Shown: in pieces, positions 1 to 11,037 of the stretch
Layout: the number at the start of each line of letters is the position of its first letter
Numbering within the stretch: the stretch's first letter is position 1
Position numbers and translations under genes: made by a program
The notes under the pieces: generated by a model
Databases searched by the model: none
Seen by the model: only the letters and a program-made list of their open reading frames with translations
Told to the model about the DNA's origin: nothing
NCBI RefSeq assembly: GCF_020382885.2
Contig: NC_058498.1
Coordinates: forward strand, 26,193,001 to 26,257,000
Source of the DNA: Scatophagus argus
Lineage: Eukaryota; Chordata; Actinopteri; Scatophagidae
Length of the DNA stretch: 64,000 bases
Direction: 5' to 3'

Positions 1-278
1 CTCTTTACTTTCCATTATGGACAAGATAACCATTTAAAATTCTATTAATATGCCACATAATTGAAAGGTACACTGACAGGCAACCAAATGAAATGCACCG
101 TCAGGGTTAAAATCTGTGTTTGAACATTGTTGGAAACATTTAGGAGAATATAAGTACAAAAAACAAAAGAAAATCTTGCAATTTATAGACATTTTTATGC
201 AAAAATGCTACATATTATATATTAACATACTTTTCCCTAATGTCCTTCTCTGATGACGATGAAAATAGTGCAACTGAA

Positions 279-300
279 CCCCCCCCCCCCCCCCCCCCCC
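279..300. repeat. Poly-C tract (22 bp)
   Basis: Twenty-two consecutive C. It creates a spurious poly-Gly ORF on the minus strand. Confidence 0.9.
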
Positions 301-952
301 ACAAAAAAGAGACTGTGTAAAACTGTGTAAAAAGTAAATAAGAACAGACTGCAAACATTTGCAAACAAACAGCGTTTTCTAACGAAGTTTTATAACCTCT
401 AACCATCCTTGCTTGTGGACTATTGAGCCTTTCGAGGATTCTCCTTTCATATCCAATCATTACACTACCAATGAACCTGTGTATCTGTGGAATTTTCCAA
501 ACACGCATTCCACAGCTTTCCCAGTCTTTTGTTGTCGCTGTCCCAACTAGTTTGAAACATGTTGTTGACATCAAATTCAGAATATATTTACAAAAATTTA
601 AAACATTAAATATATTGTCTTTCAACAGTTTTACACAGTGTTCCAGCTTTTTTAGAATTTGGGTCGTACAAGCTGCTGAAGACAGGGCAACAATTACCAT
701 CTATGGAGCAGGAGTTAAATACGAGGAGGTGAACTGATGAATGAATAAGCATACATACATCAAGCCTCCTGTTGACCACAGGACTAATTTCAATGTTAGG
801 TCTGTGTCTGTGTGTGCCTGTGAGAGAGTCATAGTACTTTTTATACATGCTGATATTCAGCACTAGATAATTATGATACAGACAGCCTGGTTCCTGTTTC
901 AGAAGACAGAATCACATGCACCCACACAGATTGGAGTGGAACAAAAACATTT

Positions 953-1001
953 ACTCTCTCTCTCTCTCTCTCTCACTGACACACACACACACACACACAC
1001 A
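953..1001. repeat. (CT)n then (AC)n compound microsatellite
   Basis: (CT)n to about 974, then ACTG, then (AC)n to about 1001. Confidence 0.9.
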
Positions 1002-1646
1002 GTTTTAGACTCCTGCTTATACACTTAAACAGGAATGATTTAAAAATGACTACCCGCAGAAGTACTTCCACACTCAGCAGCCTCAGTGTTTGTGGTGTGT
1101 GGGTGTGTGTGTGACTGAGTGTGTGCCAGCAGGGACTTTGAGGGTCTTGCCACAGGCCACATTGAAGCTCCTCATCACACATGCAGGTAATGGCAGCACC
1201 CCTCCGATGACCCAAGTCCACACAGCTATTTTGAGGAGACTCTGGCCTCTCCACTCTCCACCTCTGCTCTGGACTCAGCCATTACAAGGTGCCATTAGTT
1301 GAAGTTGAGCCTGTGAGGTGAGTATGGCTGGTTTAGAAGAGATTGTGAGTTCATGATGATGAAATTCCCTGGGTTAATTGAAGGCTACGTGGCTTTGGCT
1401 TTGGTTTCACAATGCGCCCTGCCGGGCTGGAGGTTCAACTACTGGGGTTTATTTTTTTACACTTAAGCTCAACCAAAAGCAAGACAATGGCTTTTGGCTT
1501 TTCCAATATTTCTATCAACATTAATAACATAGCACTGCTGGAAACAGGAAACACAATGACAATTCTGACTAACCTGATGGTTTGTTTACAACCTACTTGA
1601 CACCTTGTCTCTATTTCCACTTTGACAACACTACTTCTTTTTGGTG

Positions 1647-1684
1647 ATGTTGATGACATATGAGATTACATATGTCATCAACAT
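1647..1684. other. Perfect 16-bp inverted repeat (hairpin)
   Basis: ATGTTGATGACATATG (1647-1662), loop AGATTA (1663-1668), perfect complement (1669-1684). Intergenic. Confidence 0.8.
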
Positions 1685-1802
1685 TAATGATAATAGAGAC
1701 AAATTTAAATATGATGTAAAACTAAACCTCTATTGTGAGGTAAAAGCATCCAGGTGCCTAGAAGGGGAAAAATAAATGCAAAACATAAACATAAAACATA
1801 AA

Positions 1803-1870
1803 ACAGAATCAGAATTCCTTTATTTATCCCTGATGGGAAATTCTTAAAGAACATGAACATAAACATGAAC
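1803..1870 (-). repeat. LINE 3'-end relic
   Basis: GAATCAGAATTCCTTTATTT, then TATCCCTGATGGGAAATTC. The same motif recurs at 62311-62355. Confidence 0.5.
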
Positions 1871-2651
1871 ATAAAAGTAATACAGACAATAAGGAGGCAG
1901 TGGGGTTAATTTTCCTGACAGTTTTTAACTGTGTAGGTTGAGAGACAAAGAAAGAGCAAAGCAAGTACTAGAAACAGACTGACCAGGGATCTTTTCTGTT
2001 AGTGGAGTAATACTCTGAGTGAGGGAGATTTCCTGATTAAAGTAAAAAGTTTTAAAATTAATTTCAGCTTGCAGTGCTGTTTAAAAGCACCTTGGGATTA
2101 TAAACATTGATCTACACTGATTCAATAATTACGGTAAGTGTGTCAAGAGGTTAGGTTTTTTTTTGTTTTTGTTTTAGTTTTGTTACCTCTGCAAGTGCTT
2201 CATCAGCACTTTAAGGTGTGGGGAGTTTTGTGGATTCCACTGATGCTCAGCTGTACGATATTCACACTTATGTGTGTATGAGATATGTGTTTTTTGTGTT
2301 CTTTTTTGTGGTCTTGACTGGTGCAATTTCTACATAAACGGAGTTGCAGGTCAGATAATGTAAGCCTGTCTGTCTAATACTACTTAATAACTCCAGAGGT
2401 GAGTACAGCTCAGACCTCTGAAAGTGGGTGCTGACTGATGCCTGACCACCCCTTGCTCCTCTCACACACTTCACTCACTCTGTCCCCTCCTGAGCCCAAT
2501 CAACCCAGGAATCACCACTGTAAAACACCTTGCTGCTGTATTCCCTGTCATCTAACTGGCTTCTTTTATCCTCAGAGACTGTGTTTTTTCCCAGTCCAAT
2601 TATGCTCAGTGAAAGACCGCCGAGTCTGCTTCCATTGCCTGCTCGCAATCA

Positions 2652-2666
2652 CCCCCCCCCCCCCCC
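2652..2666. repeat. Poly-C tract (15 bp)
   Basis: Fifteen consecutive C. Confidence 0.9.
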
Positions 2667-3326
2667 GCAGACCAGGACTGCAGTGTCCCTGAACACACCA
2701 TATTGTGAAACATCACATAATAGTCAGTAAAAATAAAGAAAATGTAACATTTCAGCTATTTATTTTGGGCAACATCAAAAATAGATACGGAAATAATGTT
2801 TGCAATTTAGCCAGCTAAAACATTCAAAAGGCATATTATAGAACTGTACTTGATTTCAAACTTTTTGTGTATAGCTTCTCAAGGGTTTCAGCTTCTCAGA
2901 GGAGAAACAGTCCTACTATGATTGAAGCTGCTGAAATATGTGCAGGCCTGGAGCATGGCAGTTTTCAGACATTTCACCTCCTAGGGCTGTCCGGAAGTGT
3001 TTTAAAGCTCTTCAAAAAAATGTTGAGGGATTTCATAAAGTCAGAACTGTTGTGTTTTGATGTTGTTGATGTTTTGAAGTCTCTTTTGGCCATCCAAGCA
3101 GCATGGCAGTGCAATCAAACAATTACATCATTATATTCTATTTTCTCTTGAAAACGTTTAATTATTGTTCTGCAAACTGTTCTCCGTGCAGATCTATCAC
3201 CTCTCACCTGATTCCAGAGAAATCAAACAGCATACTGTTTATTGCCAGCATGAGACAGAGACCAGGACCAGCATGATCAAAATCATTGCAGGTTGAACAT
3301 TTCTTTTTAGTGAAGTACTGTATATT

Positions 3327-3635
3327 CGCGGGAGTTCTCCTCTTTCATCCTGGTCAGTGTTTACATTCCACCTCAGGCATGTGTAACGGAGGCGTTACAA
3401 CACCTAGCTGACCAGGTATCAGACATGGAGGCGAAACATCCAGACTCCCTGCTCATCCTTCTTGGGGATTTTAACAGAGCAAAGCTCAGCCAAGAACTCC
3501 CAAAATACAGACAACAGATAAAGTGTCCCACCAGGGATGCTAATACGCTGGACCACTGTTATACTGTTTTAAAGGACTATCGCTCTGTTTCCCGTGCTGA
3601 TTCTGATTCTGATTCTGATTCTGATATTAGATTCT
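3327..3635 (+). mobile_element. LINE endonuclease fragment fused to a simple tail
   Basis: Reads FILVSVYIPPQACVTEALQH and SLLILLGDFNRAKLSQELPK, then CPTRDANTLDHCYTVLKD. The GDFN and LDHCYT motifs are from the LINE endonuclease. It runs directly into (GATTCT)n at 3599-3625, so the reverse transcriptase part is missing. Confidence 0.7.
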
Positions 3636-4157
3636 AGTTTCTAAGAGAAGAAAATAAGATCTAACTAAACCTTGGAAAACGTATTCCTGTCAGTGGTAGT
3701 GCTTTTCTGTTGAAAAGCTGCATAGTAGAATTTGTAGTTCCTGCTATTATATTTTATTTTACCTGAAAATAAAGTAATATTAAACCTGTGAATCTAACAT
3801 ACCACACTGTGTTTTATAACTCAGCGAAAATGTTTTTGTAGCTTCTTTATGTATCAACAAGTGATTTTCTGTTTGTATCTGAAAATGGCTTAACTGTTAA
3901 GCGTCTGAATGCCCCCTGTGTTATATGTGTCTGTGCAGCCTCGCGGTGTGTTCCCCTGCAGAAGCAGAGTAGAGGTTTCTGGCACAGCTTCACCTAATTC
4001 CAAAATGCACAGAGAAGGGAAATGGCTATAAGAGGTCAAAACTCCACTAACACTTGTACCGCATATAACAGAAACTTTATTGTGTGTTTGTGTGTGCTTC
4101 CTGTGCTCACTCGGTACTAAACAGAATGTGTGGCTGCATATTTCTGGTGGTTGAGTT

Positions 4158-4208
4158 GAAGATAGATAGATAGATACTTCATTCATCCCCAAGGGAAATT
4201 CACAAGTA
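4158..4208 (-). repeat. (GATA)n with LINE 3'-end relic
   Basis: GATAGATAGATAGATACTTC, then CCCCAAGGGAAATTC: a LINE tail in inverted orientation. Confidence 0.5.
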
Positions 4209-5308
4209 GTCCTTCGTTGTTACTGTTATTTCTGGAGTGCCTTGTTCCTATCAGAATTTATTACAAGTTATCAGGACACTCCATCTCCATTGCTTTGACA
4301 ACAGTGCACCCCCTTGGGGTAAAATATGTCATTGCACATACATTTACAAAATACCACAGTAACAACTGCAGCAATACAGATGAACTATGAGATCTCTGAA
4401 CAATGCATGGCTTGGCTCATCTCCAGACGGGGTTGTCTTCAACCTATCAGTTGGCCTTGTGAACTGAACTGAAATAATGCCCTATCATGAAAAGCTATGT
4501 TGACTATCCACACCTTAAAATGCAAAATGACAAATTGGATTTAAAGGATCAACATGCATACCACTGACAGGCACACGACGCAGTAGTGAATTAGTGGGAT
4601 TTGTAAGCTTTTAATGCAGAAGTGAAGCGATTCAAGTGAAGAGAGCGAACAGACCTATTTCTTTTGTTCACCATGCATAAGTGACTGTAGTGTCTGCTAA
4701 CAAATTAAAATTAATGTCAATTAACAATGACTGCTAAGAAGTACGTCTGGTGTTATTAAATCACTGTAGTTTTTCAGAGTAATGAGATTGAGAATGAAAA
4801 ACAATGTTTATATTTTAACAAACTAAAACCTTGATCAAGAAAATGTTTTTTGTTTTTTTTTTCCTATGCAGATATGTTGGTGAACAGGGTTGGTTTTGCA
4901 GACATCACAGCCATTTTCTCAAATAGGTCTGGTTTTACAAACAGTGAATTTAACCAAGATCTAGAAATGCTGTGATGATGAGTGTATGCAACATGATGCA
5001 TGTGTAGTTGTATTATTTGAATTACAGTTCGTGGTTTGTGCTCTCTGTAGAGGTGAGGACAGGCAGCAACCGGGGTGTGATGTGATGTTCTTACTGGTAC
5101 AAAACAAGAACACACTGGCTGAACAACACTCATCCAGCCACCAGGTCAGCTGTGATGTGCAAGCACAACAGGGGTCATGTCCTTCAACACCACCATCTTT
5201 CAAAACCATTGCACTTAAAGAAGCATGCATCTATTCATGGATGAGAGGCTAGTTACCTAAACTAGATAACATTACAGCTCAACTGAGGAGGATGCCCTTA
5301 ATACTTAC

Positions 5309-5392
5309 GTCTTGCCCTGTGAAGAGTACGAACCACCTGTGAGTCGATGAGTCTTTCTGCACCGATTATCTTGTGTAACCACGCCATGATTT
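5309..5392 (-). CDS. Unassigned candidate exon (84 nt)
   Basis: A minus-strand acceptor (ATATTTCTATCCAG) and a consensus donor (GAC|GTAAGT) bound exactly 84 nt. One frame is fully open and contains MAWLHKIIGAERL followed by IDSQVVRTLHRAR. It could be an internal exon or a first coding exon starting at the ATG at 5387-5385. I do not recognise the family. No companion exon was found with confidence in 1-5300; the gene could continue beyond the left edge. It lies downstream of the cherp poly(A) signal, so it would be a separate gene. Confidence 0.4.
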
Positions 5393-6140
5393 CTGGATAG
5401 AAATATTGCTTTTGATTGTTTTTTTTGTTTGTTTTCACATTTTTGGTGTTTTAAGCACAGTATATGAAGTGCCATAAAGTTCCATCATATTGAAGACAAA
5501 GCATTTATAAAACATTTAAATAAAACATAAAATAAAACATTTTTGTATTTAACTGTAACTGTTCCTTTAAATGAAATCTAGAAGTTAGTCAAGTGAAGGA
5601 CTGTCACTGGTCACGCACCTTCAGGATCAGCATGCACACAGCACTAGCTAATATGTTCTTGGTTTGAGTTAAAGCACAATGATCGGGTTATTGCAGCAGG
5701 TGCAACATATAAGAATCAGCCACCTGTCTGATGTACCGTATCACCAAAGTTACATGTAACTGCTGCTCACTATACTCTTTGAAGTAATTTGCTGGGGCTG
5801 TCCTTACCATCTGTCATTAACTAGTTAGCCAGGACCGATTAACTGACTCCAGGCCACCTGGACCGAGAGTTGAAAGCATTGGGAGACTGATGGTGTTTAC
5901 AGCTAGGGCAACAGAGCTAGGCTCAGCAGCCTCCCTGTGAACACGGTCAGAAACCAGTCTGACGACAGGGAATATACTACCAAGGTGGTGTACAGCTGCT
6001 TCAATCAGGACTGACATAGACAGAGCAGACGGGGACAGGAGAAGCATGACCCAGGAGGATCAAGTGTAGATATGGTGATTGTTGGAACAGTGGAAAGACC
6101 AGCTAAGACGGGTTTGGCTCGTTTTACTGTTTTTCATGTT
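5393..6140. other. Intergenic, nothing recognised
   Basis: A/T-rich sequence between the orphan exon and hAT copy 1. Short ORFs here lack homology. Confidence 0.4.
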
Positions 6141-6148
6141 ATTATTAT

Positions 6149-7975
6149 CAGGGGTGGAAAGTAACGAATTACATTTACTCACGTTACTGTAATTGAGTAC
6201 TTTTTATGAGTAACTTGTAATTTTCAGAGTAGTTTTTGAAATGCGTAATTTTTACTTTTACTCAATTACATTTTGACCCAAGTATTTTACTTCGCTACAT
6301 TTGAAACCCCCTCACGTTACTGAGTACAACACTGATAGTTTAAAAAAAAATTGGGCGGAAAACCACTTTGTCCCCGGGATTGAACGTCAATTAAGCGACA
6401 TTCCATTGCGCGCGCTCTAGATTCCAACGCGTAGGGATGGCTGTTGCAGGTGAGGTGGTTACAATGGACGAGGAGGAACAGTCAGAACGGAAAGAAGAGG
6501 AAATACAAAACAAAAACCCTTGGCCCAACTTGGAAGAGCTCTTCGTGTTCAAACGCCAACAGGGGAACAACGTAATAATGCAGTGCAAAATGTGTTTGCC
6601 CAGCAAAACGGAGCTTTCAGCCTACAAAACTTCGACGTCTAACTTGCGAAAGCATGTGGTGGTAAGTTAGCACAAGTGTTTTGTCCTTTACATTCCAAAC
6701 CGTTAATTTATTATTTGTTTTAACTACATCCCATATAACAACCTTCCCATGTAAGCACGCTGTGCCGTGCCGTGCCGTCATGATGTTATTTTCACCATGA
6801 TCAAGCCAAGTAAACGAGGGAAGGGGGTGAATAGTGATCGTTCAAAAGTATGGGTGAGTTGAGAAGGGCAGTTGCACGTATTGAAGTTTGCTAAATGTGA
6901 CGATAAATGAAATGGGATGTTTTGATAGTTTTGAGGATAAGGATTGAGGCGATATAACTACACAACATAACGTTATTTAATATGTAGAGATGTTGTTCAT
7001 TTGTTTTCTCTCAATAAATGCATATGAACAACATTTCAATGTAGGATCCAAGGAGTTTTATCAGCCACATGCGTAGAAATGCTAAAAAGCATAACATAAT
7101 GTGAAATTTACAGTGGGAGGTGGGGTATTGAAATGCACTAGTGGGCTATTGAAATGCAGTATGTTATATGACTTAGCTGATCATAGTACTCTTTAAGAAC
7201 AAATGGCTCTGTACTTAATATCCCTACGGTGTCTGCCATTAAACAGGACTTCTTTATGTGAGGCATCAACTGGACCAGATGGCAGATGCTGAGGTGGAGC
7301 AGGGTGCAGGGAGCAGGCAGCATTCATCAGACGACGAGGACTACTTTTCAGCAATGAAGTCCCGCAAGTCAGAGGGTTCTGGGGAATTGGAGGGGTACCT
7401 GGCCTGTGCGTCAGACAGCATGGACCTGCTCAATTCCTGGGCCTGAAATTGTAGATTGTGGGCTTCCTGGGGACATGTTATTGTGAATAGTACGATCCTG
7501 AAGCCATTTTAGTTTGAATAGGCTGATCCTGAAGCCATTTTAGTTTGAATAGTCGGATCCTGAAGCCATTTTTAGTTTGAATAGTCGGATCCTACAGTAT
7601 GTGCATTTTATTTTGATTTGTGAGACTTCGAATACTGTAATTCTTTTCTCATAATGTTGTTGGCTGGACAATAGGATTGAAACTGTTACTGAGCTCAGTC
7701 AAGGGTTTCTTTTAAGTGTGGATGTGCACTTATTCAACTTCGAGGCATATTAAACAACTTGTGCTGAACTTTATTCATGACTCATCCTTTTTGCGTTAGA
7801 TAAATGAAAGTAATGAAGTAACTAGTACTCAAATTACATTTTAAATGAAGTAATTTTGTACTTTTACTCGAGTACATTTTTAGATGCGTACTTTTACTTT
7901 TACTCTGAGTAGAATTTAAGCAAAGTAAAGATACTTTTACTCAATTACATTTTTTCAGTACTTTTTCCACCCCTG
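6149..7975 (+). mobile_element. hAT non-autonomous element, copy 1
   Basis: 1,827 bp bounded by terminal inverted repeats starting CAGGGGTGGAAA and flanked by an 8-bp direct target duplication ATTATTAT (6141-6148 and 7976-7983), as in hAT elements. Sub-terminal ACTCAATTACA-type motifs recur in both ends. An ORF at 6437-6670 encodes a BED-type zinc-finger start (QCKMC ... SNLRKH) running into a GTAAGT donor. A second ORF at 7258-7446 carries an acidic late transposase segment ending LLNSWA-stop, just before where the hAT C-terminal catalytic/dimerisation block would follow. The catalytic core is deleted, so the element must depend on an autonomous relative. Confidence 0.93.
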
Positions 7976-8176
7976 ATTATTATATTTTGTTTCTCGTTAA
8001 GTGTTTTATGAGCAATTAATATGGAAATTAAGCTTGTTTTTTAAAAGATAAAATGTGAATTCAGAAGTTCTGCAGTTCATTTGTTCTCTTTGGTAAGAAA
8101 AACAGGTAAGACTATTTTCTTTCTTAGCAGTTTATTGATTACAATAAAAAAAAAGACCTTGTAACACATTTCAAAC

Positions 8177-10003
8177 CAGGGGTGGAAAGTAACGAATTAC
8201 ATTTACTCACGTTACTGTAATTGAGTACTTTTTATGAGTAACTTGTAATTTTCAGAGTAGTTTTTGAAATGCGTAATTTTTACTTTTACTCAATTACATT
8301 TTGACCCAAGTATTTTACTTCGCTACATTTGAAACCCCCTCACGTTACTGAGTACAACACTGATAGTTTAAAAAAAAATTGGGCGGAAAACCACTTTGTC
8401 CCCGGGATTGAACGTCAATTAAGCGACATTCCATTGCGCGCGCTCTAGATTCCAACGCGTAGGGATGGCTGTTGCAGGTGAGGTGGTTACAATGGACGAG
8501 GAGGAACAGTCAGAACGGAAAGAAGAGGAAATACAAAACAAAAACCCTTGGCCCAACTTGGAAGAGCTCTTCGTGTTCAAACGCCAACAGGGGAACAACG
8601 TAATAATGCAGTGCAAAATGTGTTTGCCCAGCAAAACGGAGCTTTCAGCCTACAAAACTTCGACGTCTAACTTGCGAAAGCATGTGGTGGTAAGTTAGCA
8701 CAAGTGTTTTGTCCTTTACATTCCAAACCGTTAATTTATTATTTGTTTTAACTACATCCCATATAACAACCTTCCCATGTAAGCACGCTGTGCCGTGCCG
8801 TGCCGTCATGATGTTATTTTCACCATGATCAAGCCAAGTAAACGAGGGAAGGGGGTGAATAGTGATCGTTCAAAAGTATGGGTGAGTTGAGAAGGGCAGT
8901 TGCACGTATTGAAGTTTGCTAAATGTGACGATAAATGAAATGGGATGTTTTGATAGTTTTGAGGATAAGGATTGAGGCGATATAACTACACAACATAACG
9001 TTATTTAATATGTAGAGATGTTGTTCATTTGTTTTCTCTCAATAAATGCATATGAACAACATTTCAATGTAGGATCCAAGGAGTTTTATCAGCCACATGC
9101 GTAGAAATGCTAAAAAGCATAACATAATGTGAAATTTACAGTGGGAGGTGGGGTATTGAAATGCACTAGTGGGCTATTGAAATGCAGTATGTTATATGAC
9201 TTAGCTGATCATAGTACTCTTTAAGAACAAATGGCTCTGTACTTAATATCCCTACGGTGTCTGCCATTAAACAGGACTTCTTTATGTGAGGCATCAACTG
9301 GACCAGATGGCAGATGCTGAGGTGGAGCAGGGTGCAGGGAGCAGGCAGCATTCATCAGACGACGAGGACTACTTTTCAGCAATGAAGTCCCGCAAGTCAG
9401 AGGGTTCTGGGGAATTGGAGGGGTACCTGGCCTGTGCGTCAGACAGCATGGACCTGCTCAATTCCTGGGCCTGAAATTGTAGATTGTGGGCTTCCTGGGG
9501 ACATGTTATTGTGAATAGTACGATCCTGAAGCCATTTTAGTTTGAATAGGCTGATCCTGAAGCCATTTTAGTTTGAATAGTCGGATCCTGAAGCCATTTT
9601 TAGTTTGAATAGTCGGATCCTACAGTATGTGCATTTTATTTTGATTTGTGAGACTTCGAATACTGTAATTCTTTTCTCATAATGTTGTTGGCTGGACAAT
9701 AGGATTGAAACTGTTACTGAGCTCAGTCAAGGGTTTCTTTTAAGTGTGGATGTGCACTTATTCAACTTCGAGGCATATTAAACAACTTGTGCTGAACTTT
9801 ATTCATGACTCATCCTTTTTGCGTTAGATAAATGAAAGTAATGAAGTAACTAGTACTCAAATTACATTTTAAATGAAGTAATTTTGTACTTTTACTCGAG
9901 TACATTTTTAGATGCGTACTTTTACTTTTACTCTGAGTAGAATTTAAGCAAAGTAAAGATACTTTTACTCAATTACATTTTTTCAGTACTTTTTCCACCC
10001 CTG
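8177..10003 (+). mobile_element. hAT non-autonomous element, copy 2
   Basis: Same 1,827-bp element, same orientation as copy 1 and only 201 bp from it. It has its own target duplication TTTCAAAC (8169-8176 and 10004-10011), so it is a separate insertion and not a tandem duplication. BED-finger ORF at 8465-8698, late transposase remnant at 9286-9474; both peptides are identical to those of copy 1. No base difference from copy 1 was noticed on reading. Confidence 0.93.
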
Positions 10004-10897
10004 TTTCAAACACACTGCTCACATCCAGCTCACCTCTGATTGGCCTACTCTGATAACCATAACTAATGTCACTCTTCAAGCCTCAACCTTACCAAGCCAA
10101 CGAACAGGCAAGGCAACAAGTATTAGCCAATATGTCAAATGAAGAACTTTCCTGGATGCTGCATGTTCTCTCAGTATTTACATATAATCAAAGAAAAGCC
10201 ACATTTAGGAGCCAAAGTTATATTTATTTAGGTGATGTTTCTATAGTGTGTGTGTAAACAAAAAAATACAACAGATTTTTTAATCATACCTTTTTGTGGG
10301 ATTTATTTTAATACTATAACTAAATGACAGACTTACACATGGCATGTCCAGAAAAGAAGTTATGTGGAAAAATGATCACAACAATCAGCAGCAAAAACTC
10401 AACAGGATTAAAACAAGGAGCCAAAATACCTTCTGACATCACCCACAGTGAGCAGTTTTTATTACAAATATTTAACAGCACAAAAGCTTTCTACTGACAT
10501 ACTAAGTAGACTGTAGATCTCAAAGAATAATATTGCTCCTGACAAATACAACCTACAGCATTTGGATTACATGAGGATTGTTTTTTGTAATTTGGGTATA
10601 CTGAACTTAAAACATGAGGGTGAAGAATGAACACAATGGTGTAAAACCCAAATGAAATTAGTATAGCATGCTTTCTTATTCAGCTGTTACAATGTCTATA
10701 TGAAACAGGGTGCAATTAATTTGAAATGAAAGCACTGCCTTCATACTGAGTCACGTTTTTTTCCATTCTCAATTTTTAACTATTTACTATTTATTTTTCC
10801 AGCTATGAAAAATGTTCTGGCACAGTCCATTATCTGCCTACACACTGTCTGATGAATGAAAAATCCTAGGTGAGTTCTTCTGTGTTAGTGGTGGTAC

Positions 10898-10907
10898 TTT
10901 ATTTATT
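10898..10907 (-). terminator. cherp polyadenylation signals
   Basis: Two overlapping AATAAA hexamers (AATAAATAAA on the minus strand) lie about 95 bases past the cherp stop codon, implying a 3' UTR of roughly 115-130 nt. Confidence 0.6.
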
Positions 10908-10999
10908 TAGAAATAGGAACAATTTGAGACTGCTGAATCCTGGATGGAAAAGAGTGCAAATCAAATCCGTGATGGAGGTGAGGAAATTGTTTGACAACA

Positions 11000-11037
11000 T
11001 CAGTCAGTTGAAGGGGCCTCCTGAGGTTCCCGATTAA
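11000..11037 (-). CDS. cherp: cherp terminal coding exon 20
   Basis: A strong acceptor (pyrimidine tract TTCTTTCTTTTTGTG, then ATTCAG) precedes 38 coding nt that continue phase 1 of exon 19. They read [12 protein letters not shown] and then TGA at 11002-11000. The human protein ends differently and shorter after the same KAR-E position. The total length closing at 918 aa and the nearby poly(A) signal support the call. A 1.5-kb Tc1-like element sits in the preceding intron. Confidence 0.75.

Larger units (their letters stand above)
1..5300. other. Left intergenic block with no recognised gene
   Basis: Apart from simple repeats, the hairpin at 1647, LINE relics at 1.8 and 4.2 kb and a LINE endonuclease fragment at 3.3 kb, I see no recognisable coding sequence. 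A strong plus-strand acceptor-like site (T-rich tract ending CCTATGCAG at about 4870) precedes a short open frame, but no donor or homology supports an exon. Confidence 0.5.

Noticed and set aside
215-700. 161-aa minus-strand ORF with a poly-Gly stretch
   Set aside because: The glycines come from translating the C22 tract; the rest has no recognisable domain and no splice or codon support.
1159-1315. Possible plus-strand exons ending in GTAATGG and GTGAGTATGG
   Set aside because: Donor-like sites occur, but no frame gives a recognisable or conserved-looking protein and no partner exon was found.
4871-4980. Plus-strand open frame after a strong pyrimidine-tract acceptor
   Set aside because: Short, ends in a stop without a donor, and has no family resemblance.
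6149-10003. Copies 1 and 2 of the hAT element as a segmental tandem duplication
   Set aside because: Different 8-bp target duplications flank each copy, and the 201-bp spacer is not duplicated.
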